A stretch of 64,000 bases of DNA from Marinobacter litoralis (GCF_003336705.1 NZ_QMDL01000001.1:186001-250000); one strand, 5' to 3'. Positions 49,246 to 59,077 are shown, counted from the stretch's first letter. Numbers and translations: made by a program. The notes: generated by a model not told the origin, from the sequence alone.

Positions 49246-51126
49246 TTAATTCATGCAAGGGTAGGCCAGCCGACGGTCTTTGGAGTCGAGTATTTTGTTG
49301 ATTTCGGATGCGGGTTGCGCTGGTCCGTAGAAGAACCCCTGCACTTGCTGGCAACCGAGCTGCTTTAGGTAGGATAACTGTTCACCGGTTTCAACCCCTT
49401 CCGCTACGATCTCCAGCTTCAAACCGTGTGCCATGGCAACAATGGCGTTGACTATGCAAGCTCCTTCGTCGCCGCTGCGGATGGCTTTTACAAAGGACTG
49501 ATCAACCTTCAGGGTATGAATGGGCAAACGGTGCAAATAATTCAGAGACGAGTAACCGGTACCAAAATCGTCAATGGCGATACGAATACCTGAGCTGGCT
49601 AAGTCTCTGAACTTACTGCTGATTTGTTCCAGATCTTTCATGATCACGTTTTCCGTGATTTCTATTTCCAGATTTTCCTTTGGAAACCCGTTGGCCTTGA
49701 TGCGATCCGTCAGTATTTCAACAAATCGTGGATGTTCCACTTGGCTAGGAGATAGATTGACCGCCAGACGAAGGTCCGGGTGCCCCGCGGCTATCCAGCC
49801 ACCGACCTCTTTGCAGGCGTGGCTAAGTACCTTTTCACTTAGCTTTGCGATGAGCCCGGTTTCCTCTGCCAAAGGCAAAAAATCGACAGGATAAAGAAGC
49901 CCCAGAGTAGGGTGCTGCCAGCGCACCAGAGCTTCCACGCCAATCATGCGATGGGTTTTGGCGCAAACCTGGGGCTGATAGTGCACCTGAAATTCCTCGC
50001 GCTCCATGGCAAGCCTAAGGTCGCGCTCCATCCGGAGCCGATGGGTTGTGGTTCTGCGCATAGTTTTGGAGTGAAATCGGTATCCGTCTTTACCCCGCGC
50101 TTTTACGTAGTACATGGCGGCTTCCGCGCATTGCAGCAATTGTTCCATGGTTTGACCGGCATCCGGGAACAGGGCGATACCAATGCTGGCACCCACAAAC
50201 ACTTCGTGATTTCCGAGTTGGAATGGGCTTTGAAGCGCCGCAATGAGTTTTTTGGCAACACTCCGGGCGCCCTCTGTGCTTTCGATAATCGGAAGCAAAA
50301 TGGTGAATTCATCACCGCCGAATCGGGACAGTGTGTCGCCGTGCCTCAGGCATTTTTCCATGCGCTGGGTGACGGCCTGCAAAAGGCGGTCGCCCATGGC
50401 GTGACCGAGGGTGTTATTGATGATTTTGAAGCGATCAAGGTCCAGAAACATGACCGCTAATTTATGGTCGTTGCGACGAGCATGGGCCGCAGCCAATTCC
50501 AGCCGGTCTTTGAAAAGCGCGCGATTAGGTAAGCGGGTTAACGGGTCGTGATAGGTTTGAAAGTTTATAAAATCTTCGGCTTCTTTTCGGTCGGTAACAT
50601 CTCGTGCTGTGCCATAGTATCGGGCAAGTTGAGGGATACAGCCGGTCAATGAGTCATCGGTTTGCGGCCAGCTTTGGGGTTCAATAGGGAATGCGGTGAT
50701 CTCGAAGTGGCGTGTCGCTGCATTTTGCCCTTTGGCTTTCATGCGAACTTCCAGTGAACGAGGGTTATCGGCATTGATGTTGGGCCCGCGAACAGCGTAT
50801 GCGCCGCGCGCGACATCCCGTTCGTCAAGGATGTATCGGAAGTGTTTGCCGCAGAGTTCCGCCGGTGGGTAGCCCAGCAAGCTTTTTACTTTGTCGTTGA
50901 TAAAACAGAAGTGCCCGAATTCGTCCAGCATAAAGACGATGTCGGGAGAGTTGTTAACGATGTAGCGATGCAGCGCTTCGGACTTTTCGAGCCGGGATTG
51001 AATAGCAACGTGAGACTTGATGAGCGGGTGCTTTCTTATCGCTGTGTCTACCAGGGTTAAGAGTTCATCAGGTGCGTATGGTGTCCGGATATGGCCCAGA
51101 ATTTCCTCAATCAGATTGGTTTTCAT
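49246..51126 (-). CDS. PAS-GGDEF-EAL cyclic-di-GMP turnover protein
   Basis: A 626-residue soluble protein without membrane segments. Residues 60-180 form a PAS domain (NNSPDIVFMLDEFGHFCFIN). GGDEF is at 270-274 (SRFGGDEFTILLP) with an RxxD inhibitory site (RHGD) five residues before. EAL is at 398-400 (GVEALVRWQHP), with ITEN, DDFGTGYSSL and EGVET intact, so both synthesis and breakdown of cyclic-di-GMP are possible. The first 30 residues (RTPYAPDELLTLVDTAI) resemble the last helix of a receiver domain, which may be a remnant. It is divergent from the acyl-CoA reductase across a 400-base gap. Confidence 0.92.
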   Translation of the reverse strand: MKTNLIEEILGHIRTPYAPDELLTLVDTAIRKHPLIKSHVAIQSRLEKSEALHRYIVNNSPDIVFMLDEFGHFCFINDKVKSLLGYPPAELCGKHFRYILDERDVARGAYAVRGPNINADNPRSLEVRMKAKGQNAATRHFEITAFPIEPQSWPQTDDSLTGCIPQLARYYGTARDVTDRKEAEDFINFQTYHDPLTRLPNRALFKDRLELAAAHARRNDHKLAVMFLDLDRFKIINNTLGHAMGDRLLQAVTQRMEKCLRHGDTLSRFGGDEFTILLPIIESTEGARSVAKKLIAALQSPFQLGNHEVFVGASIGIALFPDAGQTMEQLLQCAEAAMYYVKARGKDGYRFHSKTMRRTTTHRLRMERDLRLAMEREEFQVHYQPQVCAKTHRMIGVEALVRWQHPTLGLLYPVDFLPLAEETGLIAKLSEKVLSHACKEVGGWIAAGHPDLRLAVNLSPSQVEHPRFVEILTDRIKANGFPKENLEIEITENVIMKDLEQISSKFRDLASSGIRIAIDDFGTGYSSLNYLHRLPIHTLKVDQSFVKAIRSGDEGACIVNAIVAMAHGLKLEIVAEGVETGEQLSYLKQLGCQQVQGFFYGPAQPASEINKILDSKDRRLAYPCMN

Positions 51127-51526
51127 GTCCGCGTTTCCGTTGTTTCGCCGCCAGTTTTATCGTTGTTTTGGGTAATTCGCAGAGCTGGCATGCCATCTGG
51201 TGCACCGCATCAGGGAATACGTGATGAGGTGTTCATTTTTGTTTGAATTTGAGCTTAGACAATATCACCGGATTATTAAACGCTTAGTGTGGTCTATTTA
51301 AGCGGTTTGTTAGCAGGAATGTGATGTGATTGGTTTTTCTACAGATAAGTCGTCGTTTTTGAGAGGCGGAAAACAAAATCAGCGCAGGCTTGTATGTTAA
51401 TTATGCAGTTGGTCACCCGCTTGTCATACTGAGTGTGCAAACATTGAACGACAATAAAAGCAAAGCATGGCCCGGTATACGGGAATGCTGAACCCGATAA
51501 CCGGTTTGAGACACGGAGTGCAGAAG
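51127..51526. other. 400-base divergent intergenic region
   Basis: The gap between the divergent PAS-GGDEF-EAL gene and the acyl-CoA reductase is A+T-richer than its surroundings, chiefly 51220-51480. It must hold both promoters. I see no convincing hexamer pair, open frame, RNA gene or repeat. The reductase frame is open back to 51467, but that part is not conserved. The minus-strand frame upstream of the GGDEF gene has an in-frame stop within about 15 codons. Confidence 0.6.
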
Positions 51527-53065
51527 ATGGCGAACGAGCAGGCAGAGACAGCTAAAGCAACGTCTCAGGTGTTGAGGCAACTGAAAGGAAAGCGGGTGCT
51601 GATTACAGGCACCTCGGGTTTTCTGGGTAAAGTGGTTCTGGAAAAACTCATCCGGACAGTGCCAGAGATCGGTGGTGTGTATCTGTTGATTCGAGCGAAC
51701 CGAAAACATGCGGATGCCCGCAGTCGGTTTCTTGAAGAAATTGCGACCTCGTCCGTATTCGACCGCATGCGCGAAACCGATTCAGAAGCTTTTGAGTCGT
51801 TCCTGTCCGATAAGGTTCACTGCGTCACCGGAGAGGTCACCGAGCCTTCGTTCGGCATCGGGCAAGAGGCGTTTCAGCAGCTGGCAGGCGATCTGGATGC
51901 AGTCATCAACTCTGCGGCCAGCGTGAACTTTCAGGAAGCCCTTGATCAAGCCCTAAAGATCAACACGCTGTGTCTGGAAAATATTGCCGAGCTGGCACGA
52001 TTGAATTCGCAACTCGCTGTATTGCAGGTATCGACGTGCTATGTGAACGGTATGAATAGTGGGCAGGTTAGCGAATCCATCATTAAGCCGGCTAAAAAGT
52101 ATATACCGCGTTCGGAACATGGCTACTACGAAGTTGAAAAACTGATAGCGACTCTCCAAAGCAAAATTGATGACGAGCGAACCCGCTATAAGGGCAAGGC
52201 GTTGGAGAAACGATTGGTGGAGCTGGGGCTACGGGAAGCCCGTCGCTATGGCTGGAGTGATACCTACACCTTTACCAAATGGATGGGCGAGCAGCTATTG
52301 TTTAAGGCGCTGAAAGGGCGAAGTTTGACCATCGTTCGGCCTTCTATTATCGAAAGCGCTCTCGAGGAGCCAGCAGCCGGCTGGATTGAAGGGGTTAAAG
52401 TTGCTGACGCAATTATTCTGGCGTATGCCCGCGAGAAAGTGTCGCTGTTTCCGGGCAACCGTTCAGGTGTTATTGATGTTATCCCCGTGGATCTTGTGGC
52501 CAATTCAATCATTCTTGCGTTGGCAGAGGCATTGGTGGAGCCGAATACCCAAAGGATTTACCAATGTTGCAGCGGCAGTTCCAACCCGGTCACCATTGGC
52601 GAGTTTATTGATCACCTGCTGGCCGAAGCGAAAGCGAATTATGCAGCATACGATCATCTGTTCTACCGGAAGCCGTCTAAACCTTTTGTGGCGGTAAACC
52701 GAACCCTGTTCGAGCTGGTGGTGAGTGGCGTGCGTTTGCCACTCAGTTTAACCAATGGGGTGCTGAAACGTCTGGGAAGCCGCACCGATATGAAATGGCT
52801 GAGAAACCTGGATACCACTCAGTCACTGGCGACCATCTTCGGGTTTTACACCGCACCGGATTATATTTTCTGCAATGACGAGCTGCTGGCGTTAGCAAAA
52901 CGCTTCGGGGATGTTGATAAGAGTTTGTTCCCGGTAGATGCTCGCGCAGTTGATTGGGAAATCTACCTGCGGAAAATTCATTTGGCCGGGCTCAACCGAT
53001 ACGCCCTGAAACCCCGAAAAAGCCAACGGGTGCGGGCGAAACAGCAAGCAAAACGTGCAGCTTGA
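51527..53065 (+). CDS. Fatty acyl-CoA reductase (alcohol-forming, FAR type)
   Basis: The enzyme reduces fatty acyl-CoA or fatty aldehyde to fatty alcohol with NADPH, the alcohol-supplying step of wax-ester synthesis in Marinobacter. The Rossmann nucleotide loop is T27GTSGFLG34 and the short-chain dehydrogenase catalytic pair is Tyr247-x3-Lys251 in YTFTKWMGEQ. A C-terminal sterile-like domain follows (GFYTAPDYIFCND). From memory it matches closely the 513-residue reductase of M. aquaeolei VT8. ATG 51527 has GGAG 8 bases upstream and gives 512 residues; ATG 51467 would add 20 residues with no homology. No wax synthase lies next to it. Confidence 0.92.
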   Translation: MANEQAETAKATSQVLRQLKGKRVLITGTSGFLGKVVLEKLIRTVPEIGGVYLLIRANRKHADARSRFLEEIATSSVFDRMRETDSEAFESFLSDKVHCVTGEVTEPSFGIGQEAFQQLAGDLDAVINSAASVNFQEALDQALKINTLCLENIAELARLNSQLAVLQVSTCYVNGMNSGQVSESIIKPAKKYIPRSEHGYYEVEKLIATLQSKIDDERTRYKGKALEKRLVELGLREARRYGWSDTYTFTKWMGEQLLFKALKGRSLTIVRPSIIESALEEPAAGWIEGVKVADAIILAYAREKVSLFPGNRSGVIDVIPVDLVANSIILALAEALVEPNTQRIYQCCSGSSNPVTIGEFIDHLLAEAKANYAAYDHLFYRKPSKPFVAVNRTLFELVVSGVRLPLSLTNGVLKRLGSRTDMKWLRNLDTTQSLATIFGFYTAPDYIFCNDELLALAKRFGDVDKSLFPVDARAVDWEIYLRKIHLAGLNRYALKPRKSQRVRAKQQAKRAA

Positions 53066-53073
53066 ATGCCCTT

Positions 53074-53160
53074 GAACGTTTGAGTGCTGCTCGAACGTTT
53101 ATTCCCCTTCTATTCGTACGCAGGACGTTCGTCTAATTTATTTTGGACGTTCGTCTAATT
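53074..53160. repeat. Paired direct repeats upstream of acs
   Basis: The 16-base GGACGTTCGTCTAATT occurs twice, at 53123-53138 and 53145-53160, offset by 22 bases (two helical turns). A related 8-mer GAACGTTT also occurs twice, at 53074-53081 and 53093-53100. All lie in the 215-base gap between the reductase and acs, 120-210 bases before the acs start. This looks like an activator-binding array. The adjacent CrbR-like regulator is the natural candidate, by inference only. Confidence 0.6.
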
Positions 53161-53280
53161 CAATGTGTAGTGATTCACGTGTTGAACTACGTGTAACCAT
53201 ATTTTTGAACGCGGCACAGCGTTCCACCCGCCTTGAAACGACATTCGATAAAGATAACAACTCTTAGCAAGGGGAAGACG

Positions 53281-55230
53281 ATGACAGATAAAAAGGTGTA
53301 TCCGGTTCAACCCGATATAGCGAAAAATGCGTTGGTGACTGCCGAGCAATACGAGCATATGTATCGTCAGTCGGTTGAAAACCCGAACGAATTTTGGGGC
53401 GAGCATGGTAAACGTATTGATTGGATAAAGCCGTTTACCAAGGTGAAAAACAGCACCTACGATTACAATAACCTTTCTATTAAATGGTTCGAAGATGGCG
53501 TTTTAAACGCTTCAGCTAACTGTCTGGATCGTCACCTTGCTGACCGCGGCGACCAGACTGCGATTATTTTTGAAGGCGACGATCCCTCGGTTTCACGGAA
53601 TGTGACCTACCGCGAACTGCACGAAGAGGTGTGTAAGTTTGCCAACGTGCTGAAAGAGCAGGGCGTCAAGAAAGGCGATGTGGTCACTATTTACATGCCG
53701 ATGATCGTTGAGACTGCCGTTGCAATGCTGGCATGTGCCCGCATTGGTGCAATTCACTCGGTGGTTTTCGGCGGTTTCTCTCCCGAAGCTGTCGCCGCGC
53801 GTATTGTTAACGGCAAGTCCCGCTTTGTTGTCACGGCCGATGAAGGCCTGCGCGGTGGTCGGGCCATTCCTTTGAAGAAGAATGTCGATGCCGCCCTTAA
53901 GCATGAAAGCGAAGCCAACGTTGATTGTGTGATCGTGGTGAAGCGCACGGGCAACGATCAGGTGCCCTGGACCGAGGGCCGGGACGTTTGTTACGAGGAC
54001 TTGATGGCGCATGCTTCCGCTGAATGCGACCCGGAGCCGATGAATGCGGAAGACCCGCTGTTCATGCTGTATACCTCCGGATCAACCGGTGCGCCGAAAG
54101 GTGTGTTGCATACCACTGGCGGGTACATGGTGTACGCCTCCATGACCCATCAGTACGTATTTGATTATCATGATGGCGATGTCTATTGGTGTACGGCTGA
54201 CTTTGGCTGGGTAACGGGCCACAGCTATATCCTATACGGCCCGTTGGCGAACGGTGCGATTACCCTGCTGTTTGAAGGTGTGCCTAACTATCCAGACAGT
54301 TCACGGATGGGGCAGGTCGTCGATAAGCATAAAGTTAATATTCTATATACGGCACCTACCGCGATTCGTGCACTGATGGCCGAAGGCGCATCGTGCATGG
54401 ATGGTACAACCCGCGACAGCTTACGTGTGTTGGGCTCGGTAGGTGAGCCCATTAACCCTGAGGCGTGGGAGTGGTACCACCGGGTCATTGGTAACAGTAA
54501 GTGCCCGATTGTGGACACCTGGTGGCAAACAGAAACCGGCGGTATTCTCATCGCGCCGCTGCCGGGCGCTGTTGATTTGAAGCCCGGTTCCGCTACCCGG
54601 CCGTTCTTTGGTGTCCAGCCCGCGCTGGTGGATAACGAGGGTAATCTGCTGGAGGGTGCCACCGAGGGTAACTTGGTGATTCTGGATAGCTGGCCCGGGC
54701 AGATGCGCACCATTTTTGGTGACCATGAGCGATTCATCCAGACCTATTTCAGCACCTATAAAGGGATGTACTTCACCGGTGACGGTGCGCGCCGGGACGA
54801 GGATGGCGATTACTGGATCACGGGTCGGGTTGATGACGTTCTGAACGTCTCGGGGCACCGCCTGGGTACCGCCGAGGTTGAAAGTGCGCTGGTCGCCCAC
54901 GATAAAGTGGCCGAAGCTGCAGTGGTGGGCTATCCCCATGAAATTAAAGGCCAAGGTATCTATGTGTACGTTACCCTGATTCAGGGTGTAGAGCCGTCGG
55001 ATGAGTTGAAGAAAGAACTGGTTCAGTGGGTTCGTAAGGAAATCGGGCCAATTGCATCACCGGATGTGATTCAGTGGGCTCCGGGCCTTCCGAAAACAAG
55101 ATCTGGCAAGATTATGCGCAGGATATTGCGTAAGATTGCAGCCAATGAACATGACCAGCTGGGAGATACCTCCACGTTGGCCGATCCAAGCGTAGTGGAT
55201 GAACTGATTGGTAGCCGGGCATCGAATTAA
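53281..55230 (+). CDS. acs: Acetyl-CoA synthetase
   Basis: Acs activates acetate to acetyl-CoA through acetyl-AMP. The AMP-binding motif [29 protein letters not shown] and the [23 protein letters not shown] region are complete. Lys610 in RSGKIMRR is the lysine acetylated by Pat-type enzymes to switch the protein off. The length is 649. AAGGGGAAG precedes ATG 53281; a longer frame from 53233 is not conserved. Transcription is probably activated through the direct-repeat region upstream and by the response regulator encoded 43 bases downstream. Confidence 0.97.
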   Translation: MTDKKVYPVQPDIAKNALVTAEQYEHMYRQSVENPNEFWGEHGKRIDWIKPFTKVKNSTYDYNNLSIKWFEDGVLNASANCLDRHLADRGDQTAIIFEGDDPSVSRNVTYRELHEEVCKFANVLKEQGVKKGDVVTIYMPMIVETAVAMLACARIGAIHSVVFGGFSPEAVAARIVNGKSRFVVTADEGLRGGRAIPLKKNVDAALKHESEANVDCVIVVKRTGNDQVPWTEGRDVCYEDLMAHASAECDPEPMNAEDPLFMLYTSGSTGAPKGVLHTTGGYMVYASMTHQYVFDYHDGDVYWCTADFGWVTGHSYILYGPLANGAITLLFEGVPNYPDSSRMGQVVDKHKVNILYTAPTAIRALMAEGASCMDGTTRDSLRVLGSVGEPINPEAWEWYHRVIGNSKCPIVDTWWQTETGGILIAPLPGAVDLKPGSATRPFFGVQPALVDNEGNLLEGATEGNLVILDSWPGQMRTIFGDHERFIQTYFSTYKGMYFTGDGARRDEDGDYWITGRVDDVLNVSGHRLGTAEVESALVAHDKVAEAAVVGYPHEIKGQGIYVYVTLIQGVEPSDELKKELVQWVRKEIGPIASPDVIQWAPGLPKTRSGKIMRRILRKIAANEHDQLGDTSTLADPSVVDELIGSRASN

Positions 55231-55273
55231 TCGCCCGTGCTTGTCAGCCTATAACCTGTGAGGAATGTGTGGA

Positions 55274-55939
55274 ATGACACAAACAATTATCGTCGCTGAT
55301 GACCATCCTTTGTTTCGAGCAGCCTTGAAGCAGGCGGTCAACCAAGCGGTGCCAGATGCAAACACCGTAGAAGTGGACAGCATCAAGGCATTACAGGCGG
55401 CGGTAGAGGCCAACCCCGATGCTGACCTGATTTTGTTGGACCTGAATATGCCGGGCGCTCATGGCTATTCCGGGCTTGTGTTCATGCGTGGTCAGTATCC
55501 GGGATTGCCCGTGGTGGTTGTGTCTGGCTCTGAAGACTTGCAGGTTATGCGCCGTTCAGTGGACTACGGAGCATCTGGTTTTATCCCGAAAAGCGCGCCT
55601 CTGCCGACCATCACCGAAGGCATCCAGGCGGTTCTTGAAGGTGACGTATGGTTGCCGGAGGGCGTGGCCGATAAGATTGAACGCATGCAATCCGAGCCTA
55701 CGGACTTTTCGGAGCGTTTGGCGTCCCTGACACCCCAGCAGTTCCGGGTGTTGGGTATGTTGGCGGAAGGGCTGCTGAACAAGCAGATTGCCTACGATCT
55801 GGATGTGTCAGAAGCCACCATTAAAGCTCACATTACAGCCGTATTTCGTAAATTGGGTGTGCGCAACCGCACCCAAGCGGTGATTGCTATCCAGCAAATG
55901 GAACTAGATCCCTCGGAGCAGTCGCTTTCAGGTGGTTGA
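55274..55939 (+). CDS. LuxR-family response regulator, CrbR/ErdR-like
   Basis: A two-domain response regulator. The receiver (residues 4-120) has acidic pocket ADDHPLF, phosphoacceptor Asp56 in LILLDLNMPGA, and the Lys in FIPKSAP. The C-terminal LuxR helix-turn-helix is LTPQQFRVLGMLAEGLLNKQIAYDLDVSEATIKAHITAVFRKLGVRNRTQA in outline. The FRAALKQAV start and the place directly after acs fit CrbR/ErdR, which with CrbS activates acs in Pseudomonas and Vibrio. The kinase is not in this window. ATG 55274 has GAGGA upstream; ATG 55265 is too close to that site. Confidence 0.85.
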   Translation: MTQTIIVADDHPLFRAALKQAVNQAVPDANTVEVDSIKALQAAVEANPDADLILLDLNMPGAHGYSGLVFMRGQYPGLPVVVVSGSEDLQVMRRSVDYGASGFIPKSAPLPTITEGIQAVLEGDVWLPEGVADKIERMQSEPTDFSERLASLTPQQFRVLGMLAEGLLNKQIAYDLDVSEATIKAHITAVFRKLGVRNRTQAVIAIQQMELDPSEQSLSGG

Positions 55940-55966
55940 TGGTTGGTTTTTTGAGCGTTAGATAAG

Positions 55967-55993
55967 AAACGGGAGCCTTTCGGCTCCCGTTTT
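55967..55993. terminator. Bidirectional terminator between the response regulator and hydroxyacid dehydrogenase genes
   Basis: AAACGGGAGCC (55967-55977) pairs perfectly with GGCTCCCGTTT (55982-55992) around a TTTC loop. T-rich sequence follows the plus-strand arm, and A-rich sequence before the other arm supplies U's for the opposite strand. Confidence 0.9.
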
Positions 55994-55995
55994 GT

Positions 55996-56973
55996 TTAGC
56001 CTGCGTAACCCAGTTTTTTGTTCACCAGATTAAATAATTCCCCGCCCTGCGACCATCGCTTGAAATTGTCGAGAAACTGTTCGGTCAGCGCCTGATTCCA
56101 GCCAATGAAATCGCCCGCCATGTGGGCCGTCATAATGACATTCTCTCGAGTCCAAAGCGGATGATCTTCCGGTAACGGTTCTTCTTCGAAGACATCGAGT
56201 GCCGCTCCGGCGATTTCCCCGTCATCCAGCGCTTTGATCAGAGCTTCGGTGTTCACGATGGGGCCGCGTCCGATATTGATCAAACGGGCGGATTTTTTCA
56301 TCGAGGCAAAAGCTTTCTCATCGAACAGTCCTTCGGTCTGGGGTGTCAGTGGTGCGGCAATCACCACAAAATCAGCCTGTTCAAGTTGTTCATACAGAGC
56401 TTCATTACTGTGTACTGCATCGAAATCAGGATCTGATTCCCGGGCTGTTCTGGCAATCCCATGTGGGTGCATGCCAATCGCCCCGACCAAACGGCCGATT
56501 TGGCGGCCAATGGAGCCAGCCCCAACCACGAGCACTTGTTTTCCTTCAGCGCGCTCGGTGTCCCGGTGTTGCCACTGACGCTTGGCTTGCAGTCTGAGCG
56601 ATTGGGGAAAGTCTTTGGCAAACATCAAAATGGTGCACAGCACGTACTCGGCGATGGTGCGGTCGAAAATACCGCGAGCGTTGGTCACCGTAACCTCACT
56701 GTCGATAAGGGCAGGGAACATCAGCGCATCGACACCGGCGCTGGTGGCGTGAATCCACTGCAGACGATCGGCCGAAGCCCAAGCAGACTCAAGCGCTTCG
56801 GTACGGAAGTCTGTCACCATCATCACGTCGGTGCCGGGCAGGGTTTCCCTCAGAGATTGTTCATCACAGGCGAAACGTAGTTCGGCCTGATCTTTAAGAG
56901 GCTCAATGCCCGGCGGCGTGGGATCATCGGGGGCGGTGAGCACGGTTACAACCGGTTTTCGGGACTCTGTCAT
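55996..56973 (-). CDS. D-2-hydroxyacid dehydrogenase
   Basis: An NAD(P)-dependent D-2-hydroxyacid dehydrogenase of 325 residues. The nucleotide motif is VLVVGAGSIGRQIGRL, the catalytic Arg is in INIGRGPIVNT, the Glu in DVFEEEPLP, and the His in MTAHMAG. The substrate may be glyoxylate, hydroxypyruvate or another 2-oxoacid and cannot be read from sequence. GGAG lies before ATG 56973. It converges on the response-regulator gene through the shared terminator and is divergent from the aminotransferase gene. Confidence 0.9.
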   Translation of the reverse strand: MTESRKPVVTVLTAPDDPTPPGIEPLKDQAELRFACDEQSLRETLPGTDVMMVTDFRTEALESAWASADRLQWIHATSAGVDALMFPALIDSEVTVTNARGIFDRTIAEYVLCTILMFAKDFPQSLRLQAKRQWQHRDTERAEGKQVLVVGAGSIGRQIGRLVGAIGMHPHGIARTARESDPDFDAVHSNEALYEQLEQADFVVIAAPLTPQTEGLFDEKAFASMKKSARLINIGRGPIVNTEALIKALDDGEIAGAALDVFEEEPLPEDHPLWTRENVIMTAHMAGDFIGWNQALTEQFLDNFKRWSQGGELFNLVNKKLGYAG

Positions 56974-57129
56974 GTCAGCTCCAGAAGGGGGTGGCAGTCA
57001 GTTTATTTATGCTTACACAGTCTGGTTGCCCGTAAGGCCGTGGTCAAATCAGTCGCTTTACTTGTAGACCCGGGGCTTCGTGCTACGCTCGAGGTAAGCC
57101 TTTATTCCCCTGACTGCAAGGAGGTGGAC

Positions 57130-58356
57130 ATGCCGGAACCGTTGAACAAGAGTGTAGGCCAGGCAACGTCTCGCAAGATGAAGTACCGGAAAGCGAAGGC
57201 CAGCTGGAATCCCGCAATGCAGGCCATTCCGGTATCCGGTATCCGTAAACTGGTGAATATGGCCTCCACCATGAAAGATGTCATCCATCTTTCCATTGGG
57301 CAGCCGGACCAACCCACACCGCCGCACATTATAGAGGCATATGTAGATGCGCTAAACGCCGGGCAAACCGGCTACACCATGGATGCCGGGCTGCCCGAGC
57401 TTCTGGTGGCGCTGCGCGATTATTACGGTAAACGTTACAACCGGAAGCTCACCCGGGACAATATCCTGATCACCAGTGGCGCGACCGAGGCTTTGTATCT
57501 GGCGATTTCGGCCACCTCGGCACCGGGCCGACAGTTCCTGGTGACCGACCCATCGTTCCTGCTCTATGCACCGCTGATCCGGATGACCGGCGGTGAAGTG
57601 AAATACATCCCAACCTACGCTGAAAACAATCACCAGCTTGACCCTGATGATGTGATCAAAGCCATGGGGTCGCGCACGTTTGCGTTGGTTCTGAATAACC
57701 CTAATAACCCCACAGGAGCGGTTTACCCGCGAAGCACCGTAGAGACGATTCTGGAGGAGTGTGCGTACCGGGGTATTCAGGTCTATGCCGATGAGGTGTA
57801 CGACCATATGCTGTTTGATGACGACGATTTCGCCAGTGTGCTCAGTTGCGCGGTCGATCTCGACAATATTATGTGTATCAGCAGTTTTTCGAAAACCTAC
57901 AGTATGGCGGGTCTGCGAGTGGGCTGGGTTATCTCAAGCCAGGCGGCCATCAAATCGTTACGGCGTTACCATATGTTTACGACGTCGGTCGCCAATACTC
58001 CGGCTCAGTTTGCTGGAGTTGCAGCGCTGACAGCGGAGCAGCATTGCGTTCAGGATATGGTGAGCATTTATCGCGAGCGTCGGGACAATATCGTCAAACT
58101 GATTGATCGCACACCGCACCTGACCGGATACAAGCCGGGGGGTGCCTTCTATGCCTTCCCCAATTTGCCGCCCCATGTAGACGGCTCTGATGTGGCGTTG
58201 CGGATGCTGAAAGAAACCGGCGTCTGCGTGGTGCCGGGGGATGCCTTCGGTGACCATTGCACCAATGCGCTGAGGTTCAGTTTCTCGCTCACGTGCGAGC
58301 GAATGAATGAAGCCTTCGACCGCATTATTCCCTGGATGGCGAAACAGAAATTCTGA
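57130..58356 (+). CDS. PLP-dependent class I/II aminotransferase
   Basis: A fold-type I aminotransferase of the aspartate aminotransferase family. Lys255 in SSFSKTYSMAGLRVGW binds PLP, NNPNNPTGAVYPRS is the cofactor-contact loop, and the substrate-carboxylate Arg is in ALRFSFSL near the C-terminus. The length is 408. ATG 57130 follows an excellent AAGGAGG site; the open frame upstream to 57040 is not conserved. The amino-acid substrate is not clear. It is followed by the DUF1439 lipoprotein gene after 68 bases. Confidence 0.9.
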   Translation: MPEPLNKSVGQATSRKMKYRKAKASWNPAMQAIPVSGIRKLVNMASTMKDVIHLSIGQPDQPTPPHIIEAYVDALNAGQTGYTMDAGLPELLVALRDYYGKRYNRKLTRDNILITSGATEALYLAISATSAPGRQFLVTDPSFLLYAPLIRMTGGEVKYIPTYAENNHQLDPDDVIKAMGSRTFALVLNNPNNPTGAVYPRSTVETILEECAYRGIQVYADEVYDHMLFDDDDFASVLSCAVDLDNIMCISSFSKTYSMAGLRVGWVISSQAAIKSLRRYHMFTTSVANTPAQFAGVAALTAEQHCVQDMVSIYRERRDNIVKLIDRTPHLTGYKPGGAFYAFPNLPPHVDGSDVALRMLKETGVCVVPGDAFGDHCTNALRFSFSLTCERMNEAFDRIIPWMAKQKF

Positions 58357-58424
58357 TACAGGACTGTAAGTTGTCAGTTCCCGGGAGATCCCTCACTATA
58401 GGAGTCTTCCGAGGAGACTGACTA

Positions 58425-58994
58425 ATGAAAGACATGCTGAAACCGATTGTGAGTTTAACGCTGATGTTTGCCGTCGTTCTGGCAAGCGGATGTGCCAGTT
58501 TTTCCCCGTACTCCATTACCGAAGGTGAAGTGGAACAGCACTTGAAGAATGCGGTGGCTAAATACGATCGCGAACAGCTTCAAAGCGGCTCTCCGCTTAG
58601 TCTTAGTTTGACGGATGCGGATATTACTCTGGGCCCCGATGGCCGCGATGTCGCGATTATTGATTTGAAGGGGCAGGTTGCCCTGAATGCACTTTTGGCC
58701 AAGCTGCCGGTAGATCTTGCCCTTAAAGTAGAGGGCGCGCCGGTTTATGACAGCCAAGAGAAAGCGGTGTACATACGCCGCTTGCAGCTTTTGGAAAGCT
58801 CCATTGACTCGCCGTTCTTCAAAGGGGACCTGGGTCCAGTGACAGACTCTGTCATGAGGGTAGTGGCCCAGATGCTTGAAACCATGCCGGTGTACCGATT
58901 GGATGAGACAAGCACCGCCCAGCGCTTGTTAGGTGTGGTGCCAATGGATATTCGGGTTGCCCGCGGTCGATTGGAACTGGTTATGGCGGAGTAA
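58425..58994 (+). CDS. DUF1439 (YceB-like) lipoprotein
   Basis: A 189-residue predicted lipoprotein. The signal segment MKDMLKPIVSLTLMFAVVLA ends in the lipobox ASGC, so the mature protein starts at Cys23; the next residue is Ala, compatible with outer-membrane sorting. The remainder (SPYSITEGEVEQHLKNAVAKYD, a typical opening) matches the DUF1439/YceB family, which has a lipid-binding tubular-type fold and no firm function. A GAGGAG site precedes ATG. A terminator follows. Confidence 0.82.
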   Translation: MKDMLKPIVSLTLMFAVVLASGCASFSPYSITEGEVEQHLKNAVAKYDREQLQSGSPLSLSLTDADITLGPDGRDVAIIDLKGQVALNALLAKLPVDLALKVEGAPVYDSQEKAVYIRRLQLLESSIDSPFFKGDLGPVTDSVMRVVAQMLETMPVYRLDETSTAQRLLGVVPMDIRVARGRLELVMAE

Positions 58995-59022
58995 AACTCC
59001 GCGTTGACAACAACACCATAAG

Positions 59023-59060
59023 AAAAAGGTCCGGATGAATGAGTGTCATCCGGGCCTTTT
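59023..59060. terminator. Terminator between the DUF1439 and class III aminotransferase genes
   Basis: GGTCCGGATGA (59028-59038) pairs with TCATCCGGGCC (59046-59056) with one G-T pair, extended by an A run on one side and TTTT on the other. The two genes converge here, so it can serve both. Confidence 0.85.
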
Positions 59061-59077
59061 CTGTTTGGACAGCCTGC

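Noticed and set aside
47327..53065. Horizontal island or defence system in the lineage-specific part
   Set aside because: No integrase, transposase, tRNA target, flanking repeats or compositional break was seen, and the genes look metabolic or regulatory.
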